Source: a bacterium
GTDB lineage: Bacteria; CAIWAD01
Direction of reading: 5' to 3'
NCBI GenBank assembly: GCA_030429345.1
Contig: JAUIFJ010000012.1
Coordinates: forward strand, 62,001 to 126,000
DNA: 64,000 bases
Numbering within the stretch: the stretch's first letter is position 1; the number at the start of each line of letters is the position of its first letter. Under the pieces are notes generated by a model that worked only from the letters and a program-made list of their open reading frames with translations, made no database searches and had not been told where the DNA came from. Shown one piece after another: positions 35,192 through 42,874 of the stretch. The translations under genes were made by a program, and so were the position numbers.

Positions 35192-36898
35192 CTAGTCGCA
35201 GAGATGCAACGCCTGGTAGAAACGGCGTCCCAGTGTGACACCGCCCGTGTGGGTGTAGCTGCCGTCCATGGCATCGACCTCCACCAGCAGGGCGCCCTCC
35301 TCGTAGGCTTCCATGCCGTTGGTGATGCGAAGGGTTCCGGCTACCGGGGTCCAGCTGAGCACGGCACTGGTGCCGACGGTCTCGATGGTGAGCTCGACGG
35401 CCTCGCAGGGCTGGCTGGTCGTGACACAGAGGTTCAGCTCGTCGAAGAACTCTTCCCCGTTGCCCCACCAGTTGTCGTAGCTCTCGCCGTTGTAGAAGCT
35501 GCTGTACTCCTCGTAGCCGCCGGGGCTGCCGGCGAAGAAGCCCAGGCGATCGTCCATGCCTGCCGGAGCGAAATCCACGCGGATCACATAGTCCTGGAAG
35601 GCCTGGATCTGGTAGCCCAGCGGGGTCATGTCCAGTTCCATGTAGCCGTCCCCAAGAGCGCCGGCATCAAAGTCCAGCGAACCGGCCAGGCTGCCGGGGT
35701 AGTCGCCGGGCGCGGGCTCGTATACGGCAAGGCTCAGGGTGCCATCGTGCTGGGGTTCGCTGTCCGTGTCCACGTGCAGCAGCACCGACTGCAGGGTGGC
35801 GTCGGCCTCGGGAATGAAGAGCTGCAGGTAGCTCAGCGCCGAGCCCATGGGATCGGGCAGGGTGAGCAGCAGGCCCGTGCTTTCGTGGTGGCAGAGGGCA
35901 TCCTCGCCCAGGCAGTCGGCACGCAGGGTGAAGGTGAAGGGTTGGCCATCCCACTGGAAGGCGTCGACGACTACGAAATAGCGGCCGGCGGGCCAGACGC
36001 CGCTGATCGTTTCCGAGCTGCCGATCTGCCAGGGCATGGCCAGGCAGTCTGCTGGATCACAACTGCCGAGCAGGATCAGGTCCAGCTGCCCGGAGTCCTG
36101 GGAATCCAGTTCCAGGCTGAGCAGGCCGCCCGGATGATCGAGTGCGTAGAGCACTTCCGGACCGGACTCGCTGGAATAGCAGTAGTCGCTCCAAAGGTTG
36201 CCGTTCTGGGAATCGGCGCTGGAACCATTGACCGTCTCGCCACAGTTCAGCGGCAGGGCGAATTCGCAGGGATCCAGCTCGCCGGGGCAGGTCACATCCA
36301 GCTCGAAGGTGAAGGGCTGGCCATTCCAGTTGTAGGCGTCGACGATGACGTAATACGTGCCGGCGTCGTACTCGCCGGAGATCGATTCGCTGCTGCCGAT
36401 CAGCCAGGGCATGTCCAGGCAGATCGGCAGCAGAAAATCGTACTCGCCGGAGATCGATTCGCTGCTGCCGATCAGCCAGGGCATGGCCAGGCAGTCGGCT
36501 GGATCACAACTGCCGAGCAGGATCAGGTCCAGCTGTTCACTGTCCGTGCTGTTCAAGGTCAGGTTGAGCAGACCGCCCGGATGGTCGAGCACATGGATGA
36601 TCTCCGGAGCGGACTCGCCGCTGAAACAGTAGGCGGTCCACATGTCCCCGTTCTGCGAATCGGCGCTGCTGCCGTTGTAGACCGCATTGCATGCCAGCGG
36701 AAAGGCCAGATCGCAGCCCTCGCGCTGGTCGCGGGAGGCGGGGGGCAACACGGCCTCGCCGTGATCCGCCTGCAGGGTCGCGTTCGTCAGCAGATGGTTC
36801 CGTGTGGCCTCGGCGGGCATTTCGGCAACCGCAGGCTGCGCCGCCTGCAGCGCGCCGGCGAGCAGGCCGCCGCAGAGGGTGATCATCAATGGGTTCAT
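35192..36898 (-). CDS. Secreted protein with GSSADSQNGN pre-peptidase-like repeats
   Basis: 568 residues from ATG 36898 (GAGGACT upstream); signal peptide MNPLMITLCGGLLAGALQA. Two full ~120-residue repeats share the GSSADSQNG, YCFSGE/YCYSSE and GSCDPADCLAMPW motifs with the gene at 29983. The first repeat carries a 24-residue duplication. From ~285 a separate beta-rich domain follows (LLHVDTDSEPQHDGTLSLAV, NNWWG-like YDNWWGNGEEFFDELNLC). The end is an FN3-like segment (VLSWTPVAGTLRITNG). Unlike its paralogue it has no PNPFNP sorting module. Role unknown; exported. Confidence 0.82.
   Translation of the reverse strand: MNPLMITLCGGLLAGALQAAQPAVAEMPAEATRNHLLTNATLQADHGEAVLPPASRDQREGCDLAFPLACNAVYNGSSADSQNGDMWTAYCFSGESAPEIIHVLDHPGGLLNLTLNSTDSEQLDLILLGSCDPADCLAMPWLIGSSESISGEYDFLLPICLDMPWLIGSSESISGEYDAGTYYVIVDAYNWNGQPFTFELDVTCPGELDPCEFALPLNCGETVNGSSADSQNGNLWSDYCYSSESGPEVLYALDHPGGLLSLELDSQDSGQLDLILLGSCDPADCLAMPWQIGSSETISGVWPAGRYFVVVDAFQWDGQPFTFTLRADCLGEDALCHHESTGLLLTLPDPMGSALSYLQLFIPEADATLQSVLLHVDTDSEPQHDGTLSLAVYEPAPGDYPGSLAGSLDFDAGALGDGYMELDMTPLGYQIQAFQDYVIRVDFAPAGMDDRLGFFAGSPGGYEEYSSFYNGESYDNWWGNGEEFFDELNLCVTTSQPCEAVELTIETVGTSAVLSWTPVAGTLRITNGMEAYEEGALLVEVDAMDGSYTHTGGVTLGRRFYQALHLCD
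36366..36509 (-). repeat. 72-bp in-frame tandem duplication
   Basis: Bases 36366-36437 and 36438-36509 are tandem copies inside the gene at 35192. The first ~55 bases are almost identical and the last ~15 diverged. The protein gains one extra MPWLIGSSESISGEYD segment. Confidence 0.9.
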
Positions 36899-37030
36899 GG
36901 AGTCCTCGTGGATGGGTTCGATTCTTCGCTGTCTTTCGTTCAAGCCGACCCTTTAGAACGGAAAGTGCGCCGATTGAAGCAAGGGCTAGCTCTGTCCAGG
37001 GAAGAGGCATGGGATGAGGTGCTGTGTCGG

Positions 37031-37250
37031 CCGCAATCGTCGATCCTGGTGCCTTGACGAAGGGGGATGTGTACTCCGCCTTCGGGATTGACGATTGCGG
37101 AGAGGTCTCTGGGCGGGGGCACAGGGTGTCAGCCGCAATCGTCGATCCTGGTGCCTTGACGAAGGGGGATGTGTAATCCGCCATCGGGATTGACGATTGC
37201 GGAGAGGCCTCTGGGCGGGGGCAAAGGGTGTCGGCCGCAATCGTCGATCC
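37031..37250. repeat. Tandem 102-bp hairpin repeat (two copies plus partial third)
   Basis: Copies at 37031-37132 and 37133-37234 differ at five positions by eye; a third copy stops after 16 bases (37235-37250). Each unit starts CCGCAATCGTCGATCC and carries the near-exact inverted sequence GGGATTGACGATTGCGG about 50 bases later, so each can fold into a long stem. Intergenic, between the tRNA-Ser pair and the 35192 gene. Resembles REP/BIME-type elements. Confidence 0.9.
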
Positions 37251-37288
37251 TATAGGAAAGCGCGCTAGGCGCGCGCACTATCTCTGGG

Positions 37289-37355
37289 CCTCTCCGTACG
37301 AAAACGAGAAATGGCACACCGACGGTGTGCCATTTCTCGTTTTCGTACGGAGAGG
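37289..37355. repeat. 67-bp perfect palindrome overlapping the tRNA-Ser 3' end
   Basis: Arms 37289-37321 and 37323-37355 are perfect reverse complements over 33 bases with a single unpaired base. The right arm includes the last eight bases of tRNA-Ser(GCU); the left arm is an inverted copy of them. It could act as a terminator or processing hairpin, or be a fold-back recombination or assembly product. Confidence 0.9.
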
Positions 37356-37434
37356 GAGGGATTCGAACCCTCGGATGGTTTCACCCATCATACCCTTAGC
37401 AGGGGTACGCAATCAGCCGCTCTGCCACCTCTCC
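37348..37434 (-). tRNA. tRNA-Ser(GCU)
   Basis: 87 bases; acceptor stem GGAGAGG / CCTCTCC with discriminator G, anticodon loop CTGCTAA (anticodon GCU, reads AGC/AGU), long class II variable arm, T-loop GTTCGAATC. CCA is not encoded. Lies 30 bp downstream of tRNA-Ser(UGA) and is probably co-transcribed with it. Confidence 0.95.
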
Positions 37435-37464
37435 TGGATTTTTGGTCCCGCCTGTCGGAAATAG

Positions 37465-37547
37465 CGGAGGAAGGGGGACTCGAACCCCCAAGGGCGCTAA
37501 CCCGGCGGTTTTCAAGACCGCTGCCTTACCAATTAGACTATTCCTCC
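37465..37547 (-). tRNA. tRNA-Ser(UGA)
   Basis: 83 bases; acceptor GGAGGAA / TTCCTCC with discriminator G, anticodon loop CTTGAAA (anticodon UGA), class II variable arm, T-loop GTTCGAGTC. CCA is not encoded. First gene of the tRNA-Ser pair. Confidence 0.95.
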
Positions 37548-37559
37548 AGGCAGACCCCG

Positions 37560-37588
37560 AATGTAGAATGCTGTTCTTCAAAAGTCAA
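37560..37588 (-). promoter_or_regulatory. Promoter of the tRNA-Ser pair
   Basis: On the minus strand TTGACT, exactly 17 bases, TACATT, placed so that transcription starts about 6 bases before the tRNA-Ser(UGA) 5' end. Confidence 0.7.
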
Positions 37589-37685
37589 AGGGCTGCCCGA
37601 TTCCCTTGCATTGAAACCCGCTTGCCTGTTCCTTCGTATCTTCGACGCGGAGGGCGACGGGGCCCTCCGGCAACAGCGGCTATTC

Positions 37686-38819
37686 GTGACCCTCTTCCTT
37701 CTTTGGTGTGTAGGCCTGCCCGGGCTTTGGGCTCTGGTGCGGGAATGCCGCGACATGCGGCGCGCGGCCCAGGTGCCCCCGGCGGAGCTGCGACCGCTGC
37801 AGGATGAAAGTGCCGCCGGCCTGCGGGTCGTCTGCGCCTTCCGGAACGAAGAGGCCTGTCTGCCCGAACTGCTGGCGGCCTTGCTGCCCCAGCTGGAATC
37901 CCTGCCCGGCGCCGAGGCCTGGTTTGTCGATGACCACAGCAGCGACGGCGGAGCCGCGCTGGTCCGCGAGGCGGCCCAGCGGAACCCGTCGATCCACCTG
38001 CTGGAGGCAGAGGGACAGGGCAAGACCGCGGCTCTAGCCCAGGCGATTCGCGCCTGTGGCGGAAAGGTGCTGGTCTTTCTTGACGGGGATTGCGTGCCTG
38101 GGGCCGGATGGCTCAGGGCGCACGCACGGGCCCACGAAGACGGGGCGCGAATCGTGCTGGCCCACCAGCGCGTGATCGGCAAGGGATTCTCCCCCATGGA
38201 AAGCCTGCTGGCCAGCGCCCAGGTCGCCGGCGGAGCCGTGCGAGGCGCGCCTCCCTTCGCCCGCGGAGGAAACTGGTCGATCCGGCGCGAGGACTGGGAG
38301 GCTGTCGGCGGCTACGCCTCCATGGCCGCCCAGGGAAGCGGAGACGATGTCTTCCTGCTGCACCGCCTGCTGGACTCCGCGCCGACCTGTCGCTTCCTGC
38401 TCGGCGATGGCTGCCAGGTCAGCACGCCGGCCCTCGAGCGCCGCAAGCGGCCGGCCCAGCGTCGCCGGCGCTATTCGAAATGGCGCGGGCTCTCCGGCAG
38501 AGAGGCCCTGCGTCATGGCCTGCTCGCCTGGGGCCTGCTGCTGGGCATCGGGCTGCCCGTGGCGGCAGCGGCCACGAAGAACGGCATGGCGACCCTGCTG
38601 CTGCTGATGCAGCTGGCCTGGCTCTGGGTGATCGCCGCGCGCGCCCTGCGCCGTTTCGCCCGAAGTCTTCCGGCCGACGCCGCGGAGAGGAAAGGCCTGC
38701 GCCGCCTCCCTCTCTGGCCGGGACTGGTATTCGTATACAGCCTCTGGGGAGGACTCGGCGGCTATACCTGGAAGGGGCGCGAGGCGCGCACCCTTTCCGC
38801 AAGGAGAGAGAGCACATGA
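37686..38819 (+). CDS. Family 2 glycosyltransferase, membrane-anchored
   Basis: 377 residues from GTG 37686; the start is uncertain (a TTG at 37610 would extend it) since no strong ribosome binding site is seen and the open frame runs back over the tRNA genes. One N-terminal membrane segment (VTLFLLWCVGLPGLWALV), then a GT-A fold: VVCAFRNEEACLPELL, WFVDDHSSDGG, VLVFLDGDCVPG (metal-binding DxD type), GGNWSIRREDWEAVGGY, GSGDDVFLLHR. Two C-terminal membrane segments. First gene of a five-gene overlapping operon; adds a sugar to a lipid or surface glycan (inference). Overlaps the next gene by 4 bases. Confidence 0.82.
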   Translation: MTLFLLWCVGLPGLWALVRECRDMRRAAQVPPAELRPLQDESAAGLRVVCAFRNEEACLPELLAALLPQLESLPGAEAWFVDDHSSDGGAALVREAAQRNPSIHLLEAEGQGKTAALAQAIRACGGKVLVFLDGDCVPGAGWLRAHARAHEDGARIVLAHQRVIGKGFSPMESLLASAQVAGGAVRGAPPFARGGNWSIRREDWEAVGGYASMAAQGSGDDVFLLHRLLDSAPTCRFLLGDGCQVSTPALERRKRPAQRRRRYSKWRGLSGREALRHGLLAWGLLLGIGLPVAAAATKNGMATLLLLMQLAWLWVIAARALRRFARSLPADAAERKGLRRLPLWPGLVFVYSLWGGLGGYTWKGREARTLSARREST

Positions 38820-40159
38820 AAGAGCACTGGCTCTTCATTCGTCACACATTCAGCCTGCGCCGCGTCTGGAACGCGGCGATCAACGGCCTGTCCTACCACC
38901 TGAGCAACTGGATCGGCAAGCCCGTCGTCTGGGGCCTGCCGCCGGTGGTCGCCGTCGAGCCGACCAATCTCTGCAACCTGAAGTGCCCGCTCTGCCCCAC
39001 CGGCGCGGGCACCCTGCGTCGCCACGGCTCCTTCATGGATTTCGAGCTCTACAAGAAGGTCATCGACGAGGTATACAGGGACTCCTTCATGATCCTGCTC
39101 TGGAACCAGGGCGAAAGCTTCATGAACAAGGACTTCCTCAGGATGGCGCGCTATGCCGCCGACCGGGGCCTCTGGACCTACAGCAGCACCAACGGCCATT
39201 TCCTCGACGACCCGGAGGCTGTCGTACATAGCGGCCTGGGAACCCTGCTGGTCAGCGTGGACGGCGCGACGAAGACGACCTACGAGGCCTATCGCCGCAG
39301 CGGCAAGTTCGACCAGGTGATCGAGGGCATGCGCGAGCTGGTCGCCGCCAAGCGCCGCCTGAAGAGCGCCACACCCGTGATCCATCTGCAGTTCATCATC
39401 ATGCGTCACAACGAGCACGAGATTCCGCACATCACCGAGCTGGCGCGGGAGATCGGCGTCGACCGCCTGACCCTGAAGACCGTGCAGATCTACGACGATG
39501 CCGACATCGATGTCTGGCTGCCGGAGAACATGGGCCAGAGCCGCTACGAGATCACGGAGGACGCGGAAGGCAAGCACTTTGCCCTCAAGGGCGGCTACAA
39601 GAACCGCTGCCGCAAATTGTGGAACATGCCCGTGGTCAACGCGGGCGGCGAGTTCGCCGTCTGCTGCTTCGACAAGGACGTGGACTTCCCCATGGGCAAC
39701 ATGAAGAGCGAGGGCTTCCGCGCCATCTGGAAAAGCGAGCGCTACCAGGCTTTCCGCCAGGGGCTGATGCAGGATCGCAGCGCCCTGGAAATGTGTCGCA
39801 ACTGCGGCGAAGGCGTGAAGCTGAATCACGACCAGCGCGACATCCAGGTCGATCTGTCCAGGTCGGCCGCCACTCCGCAAAGGGTCGAGCTAAGCCCCGA
39901 AGAAGAGGCGGAACTGGCGCGCACGATTGCCGAGCGCGTCGATTCCACGGTCGAACGCATCGACACGCCGGAAGAAGCCCGCATGCGTGCCGAGAAGCTG
40001 GCCCGCGCCAAGGCGTCCCGCCCCCGAACCGCCGGCAGTCGCGAGAGTCGCCGCGAAGGCCGCACCGGCGTGGCCGGTCTTTCGCTGGGACAGGGGCCGC
40101 GCCCCATCGAGGAACTGCGCAACCGGCAGACGGACTCGAACAAGGAACAGCCCCGGTGA
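38816..40159 (+). CDS. Radical SAM/SPASM protein
   Basis: 447 residues, ATG overlapping the previous stop. Radical SAM cluster CNLKCPLC (Cys53, 57, 60) after VVAVEPTN; GESFMNKDFLRMARYA; LLVSVDGATKTTYEAYR. A SPASM-like region follows, with Cys in CRKLWNMPVVNAGGEFAVCCFD and MCRNCGEG. The last ~90 residues are charged and rich in Arg/Glu, probably disordered. The family modifies peptides, lipids or cofactors by radical chemistry; related proteins are common in glycolipid and surface-polysaccharide operons. Substrate unknown. Lies between a GT2 gene and a UPF0104 membrane protein. Confidence 0.88.
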   Translation: MKEHWLFIRHTFSLRRVWNAAINGLSYHLSNWIGKPVVWGLPPVVAVEPTNLCNLKCPLCPTGAGTLRRHGSFMDFELYKKVIDEVYRDSFMILLWNQGESFMNKDFLRMARYAADRGLWTYSSTNGHFLDDPEAVVHSGLGTLLVSVDGATKTTYEAYRRSGKFDQVIEGMRELVAAKRRLKSATPVIHLQFIIMRHNEHEIPHITELAREIGVDRLTLKTVQIYDDADIDVWLPENMGQSRYEITEDAEGKHFALKGGYKNRCRKLWNMPVVNAGGEFAVCCFDKDVDFPMGNMKSEGFRAIWKSERYQAFRQGLMQDRSALEMCRNCGEGVKLNHDQRDIQVDLSRSAATPQRVELSPEEEAELARTIAERVDSTVERIDTPEEARMRAEKLARAKASRPRTAGSRESRREGRTGVAGLSLGQGPRPIEELRNRQTDSNKEQPR

Positions 40160-41085
40160 ATCTCCGGCCCTGGCGGGGTGCGCTGCAGCTGGCTGTCAGC
40201 CTGGGCGCGCTCTGGCTGATCAGCCGCAGTGTTTCCCTGCAGGATCTCACTCGCCTCTGGAGCCTGGCCGACGGCGGGCTGCTCTTCGCGGCGGTCGCCC
40301 TGCTCCCGCTCAACCTTGGGCTGCAACTGATGAAGTGGCGTACCCTGCTCCTGGGCCTGGAGGTGCTGCCTCCCGGCAAGCAGATCCTGCGCAGCTGGTT
40401 CCTGGGCCTGCTGCTCGGCCTGTTGACGCCCGGCCGTCTGGGAGAACACGGCCGTATACTTTTCCTCAGGGACATTCCCCGCTCGCGTCTGCTCACCCTG
40501 AGCCTGCTTGAACGGGCCGCCAGTTCCGTGGTCACGGTCTTCCTGGGACTGGCCTGCCTGCTGGCCCTTCCCCACTCATGGTTTCCCGGACTGCCGCGCC
40601 AGGCGATTCTCGTCTACGCGGGAGTCTCCTTCCTGCTGCACCTGCTGGCGCTGGCGGTCCTGCTGCGCCCGGTGCTGCTTGGCGGTCTGCTGGACCGCCT
40701 GCCAAGGCTTCGTGAACACCGCCGCCTGCAGGAGGCGCGCGCGGCCCTGGCCGGCATTGCCCCCTCGCATCGCCTGGCCCTATTGGGCTGGTCCCTGGCT
40801 TTCTGGCTGTGTTTCACCGGCCAGTTCGTGCTGCTGATCCGCTCCCTGGGATTCGAGCATTCGCTGAGCTGGGCCGCGGCCGGCGGCACCTTCCTGCTCA
40901 ACGCCCTCTTCCCGATCAGCTTCGGCAATCTGGGCCTGAGGGAACTGTTCTCCGCGGCCCTGTTCCAGTCGATCGGCGCAGAGGCGGCGCTGGCTGTCGG
41001 GGCCAGCCTGCTGCTCTTCAGCATCAACATGCTGCTGCCGGCGCTGATCAGCCTGCCCCTGCTCCGGTCGGGGAGAGCCTCGTGA
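40156..41085 (+). CDS. UPF0104/LPG synthase TM-like integral membrane protein
   Basis: 309 residues from GTG 40156 (GTGA overlap with the radical SAM stop). About eight membrane segments. Motifs of the lysylphosphatidylglycerol synthase TM (UPF0104/AglD) family: NLGLQLMKWRTLL, LLTPGRLGEHGRI, LERAASSVVTVFLG, and ALFPISFGNLGLRE near the C-terminus. Members are thought to flip or transfer lipids. Operon context with two glycosyltransferases suggests lipid-linked glycan handling. Confidence 0.85.
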   Translation: MNLRPWRGALQLAVSLGALWLISRSVSLQDLTRLWSLADGGLLFAAVALLPLNLGLQLMKWRTLLLGLEVLPPGKQILRSWFLGLLLGLLTPGRLGEHGRILFLRDIPRSRLLTLSLLERAASSVVTVFLGLACLLALPHSWFPGLPRQAILVYAGVSFLLHLLALAVLLRPVLLGGLLDRLPRLREHRRLQEARAALAGIAPSHRLALLGWSLAFWLCFTGQFVLLIRSLGFEHSLSWAAAGGTFLLNALFPISFGNLGLRELFSAALFQSIGAEAALAVGASLLLFSINMLLPALISLPLLRSGRAS

Positions 41086-42173
41086 GCCTGCTGCTTCTGC
41101 TGGGGGCCGTATACGCCCTTGCCGTCTGGCGCCTGGGCAGCCTGCTGCGGCCGGAAACCGCCGACGGGACGGAGCCCCTTCCCGGCCTGAGCGTCCTGGT
41201 GTGCTACAGAAACGAGCAGGAGCGGATTGCCGCCTGCCTTGAGAGCCTGCTCGAGCAGGATCACCCGGAGCTGGAAGTGCTGGCGATCAACGATCGCAGC
41301 GAGGATCAGGGGCCGGAGATCGTCGCCGGGATGGCGAGGAAGCATCCCCGCCGGCTGCAGGCCCTCGCGGCTCCTGCGCCGGGCGGAAAGAAGCGCGGCC
41401 TGAGCGCAGGCATGCAGGCGGCGACATACGACCTGCTGGCTGTGGTGGACGCCGATTCCCGCGCGCCGCAAGGCTGGGCCCGCCGCCTGGCAGGCGCGTT
41501 TGACCAGGAGACGGGCCTGGTTGCCGCGCCGGTCGTCTTCGAAAGCGGGAACAGCAGCCTCTTCTCCCGCGCCGTCGCCAGCGAGTACGCCGCCCTGCTC
41601 GGAGCGGGGCTCGCCGCTCTGGCGGACGGCCGACCGCTCTTCGCCAGCGGCAGCAACCTGGCCTGGCGTCGCCAGGCCTTCCTCGACGCCGGCGGCTACC
41701 AGGGCCTGGAAGACATTCCCAGCGGGGACGATACCCTGTTGCTCCAGCGTATACACACAAGAACGCGCTGGAAACTGCGCAGCCTGCTCGACCCGCGGGC
41801 CGTGATCCACACGCGCGGTCCATCAAGCCTGGCCGAGCTTGTGCGCCAGCGTGTCCGCTGGAACAGCACCGAGCGGCACTACCCGGACCCGCTGGCCCTG
41901 CTGGCCGCCCTGGCCGTGTATACGGTCTGGCTCGGACTGCCGCTGTCCCTCGTCCTGGCCCTGGCCGGGCGGGCGGATGCCGGCGCGGTCCTGCTGCTCT
42001 GGCTGCTCAAGCTGCTGCCCGACCTGCGGCTGGCGGGGCGCGCCCGGGAGACCTTCGGCCTGCCGAAGGATTCGCTCTCCCTCTTGCCGGCCTGGCTGCT
42101 GCAGCTGGGCTATGGCCTGCTGGTTCCTTGGCTGGGCCTGGCCGGCCGCTTCCGTTGGCGGGAAGGCCGATGA
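41082..42173 (+). CDS. Family 2 glycosyltransferase, membrane-anchored
   Basis: 363 residues from GTG 41082 (GGGAGAG upstream; GTGA overlap). N-terminal membrane segment, then SVLVCYRNEQERIAACLESLL, LAINDRSEDQGPEIV, LLAVVDADSRAPQGW (DxD), SGSNLAWRRQAFLDAGGYQG, SGDDTLLLQR, and QRVRWNST, a QxxRW-like motif of processive or HpnI-like GT2 enzymes. Several C-terminal membrane helices. Fourth gene of the operon. It probably transfers a sugar to a lipid acceptor at the inner membrane. Confidence 0.87.
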   Translation: MSLLLLLGAVYALAVWRLGSLLRPETADGTEPLPGLSVLVCYRNEQERIAACLESLLEQDHPELEVLAINDRSEDQGPEIVAGMARKHPRRLQALAAPAPGGKKRGLSAGMQAATYDLLAVVDADSRAPQGWARRLAGAFDQETGLVAAPVVFESGNSSLFSRAVASEYAALLGAGLAALADGRPLFASGSNLAWRRQAFLDAGGYQGLEDIPSGDDTLLLQRIHTRTRWKLRSLLDPRAVIHTRGPSSLAELVRQRVRWNSTERHYPDPLALLAALAVYTVWLGLPLSLVLALAGRADAGAVLLLWLLKLLPDLRLAGRARETFGLPKDSLSLLPAWLLQLGYGLLVPWLGLAGRFRWREGR

Positions 42174-42814
42174 CGGGCTGGTACTACCGAAGCGGCGGGC
42201 CGCGGCATCTTCTCCAGGGCGGTCTCTGGTCCCCTCCCCGGGGGCAGGGCCTGCTGGCCAGTTTCGACGACGGGCCCAGCGGGAACAGCCTCAGAATCGG
42301 CGAGCTGCTGGCCGGATCCGGTGTGCGCGCGCTGTTCTTCGTGTTGGGCGACAAGGCGCGAAGGCACCCCGAATGGCTGCGGGAGCTGGCGGCCCAGGGG
42401 CATCTGCTGGGAAGCCACGGCGAGCGGCACGAGCGGCACACCTGGCTGCGCGCGGAGAGCGTGCGCGAGTCCCTGCGACGCAGCCAGGACGCGATCCGCG
42501 CGGCGGGCCTGGAGCCCTCGGGCTGGTTCCGTCCGCCATACGGCGCCTGGTGGCCCTGGCAGAACCGCCTGCTGAAGGAAGCGGGCCTTAGGGCGCTCTA
42601 CTGGAACCTCAACCCCCACGACTATGCGGGCATTCCGGCGAAGACCATTCGCGATCGGCTCTTGCGCTATCGGCGCGAGCGCAGCCTGGCTCTTCTCCAT
42701 TGCAGCGGAAACAACGAAGAGCAGACATGGCTCTGCCTGCAACGCTATCTTCCGGAATTGCTGGAAGCCGGACTGGGCCGGCTGGCGCCGATGGAACTGC
42801 TCCCCGGCACCTAG
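42170..42814 (+). CDS. Polysaccharide deacetylase (NodB homology domain)
   Basis: 214 residues from ATG 42170 (GGAAGG upstream; ATGA overlap). NodB motifs in order: LASFDDGPSGNS (catalytic Asp and metal Asp), GSHGERHERHTW (metal His pair), WFRPPYGAWW, and a late LALLHCSG in place of LxLH. Short for the family, without signal peptide, so it likely acts on a lipid-linked sugar at the cytoplasmic face. It completes the GT2, radical SAM, UPF0104, GT2, NodB operon, reminiscent of glycolipid N-deacetylation. Confidence 0.87.
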   Translation: MTGWYYRSGGPRHLLQGGLWSPPRGQGLLASFDDGPSGNSLRIGELLAGSGVRALFFVLGDKARRHPEWLRELAAQGHLLGSHGERHERHTWLRAESVRESLRRSQDAIRAAGLEPSGWFRPPYGAWWPWQNRLLKEAGLRALYWNLNPHDYAGIPAKTIRDRLLRYRRERSLALLHCSGNNEEQTWLCLQRYLPELLEAGLGRLAPMELLPGT

Positions 42815-42874
42815 GGGAAGCGTCCTCCGCAAGGGTCGAGAACGACCGATACAGGAGATGAAAGGAACCCGGCG

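Noticed and set aside
37031-37250. CRISPR array
   Set aside because: The repeat period is 102 bp with nearly identical spacers and there are no cas genes; it is a tandem duplication of a hairpin element.
37311-37685. N-terminal extension of the GT2 gene across the tRNA-Ser region
   Set aside because: The frame simply reads through two antisense tRNA genes; a typical spurious translation of a tRNA-Ser locus.
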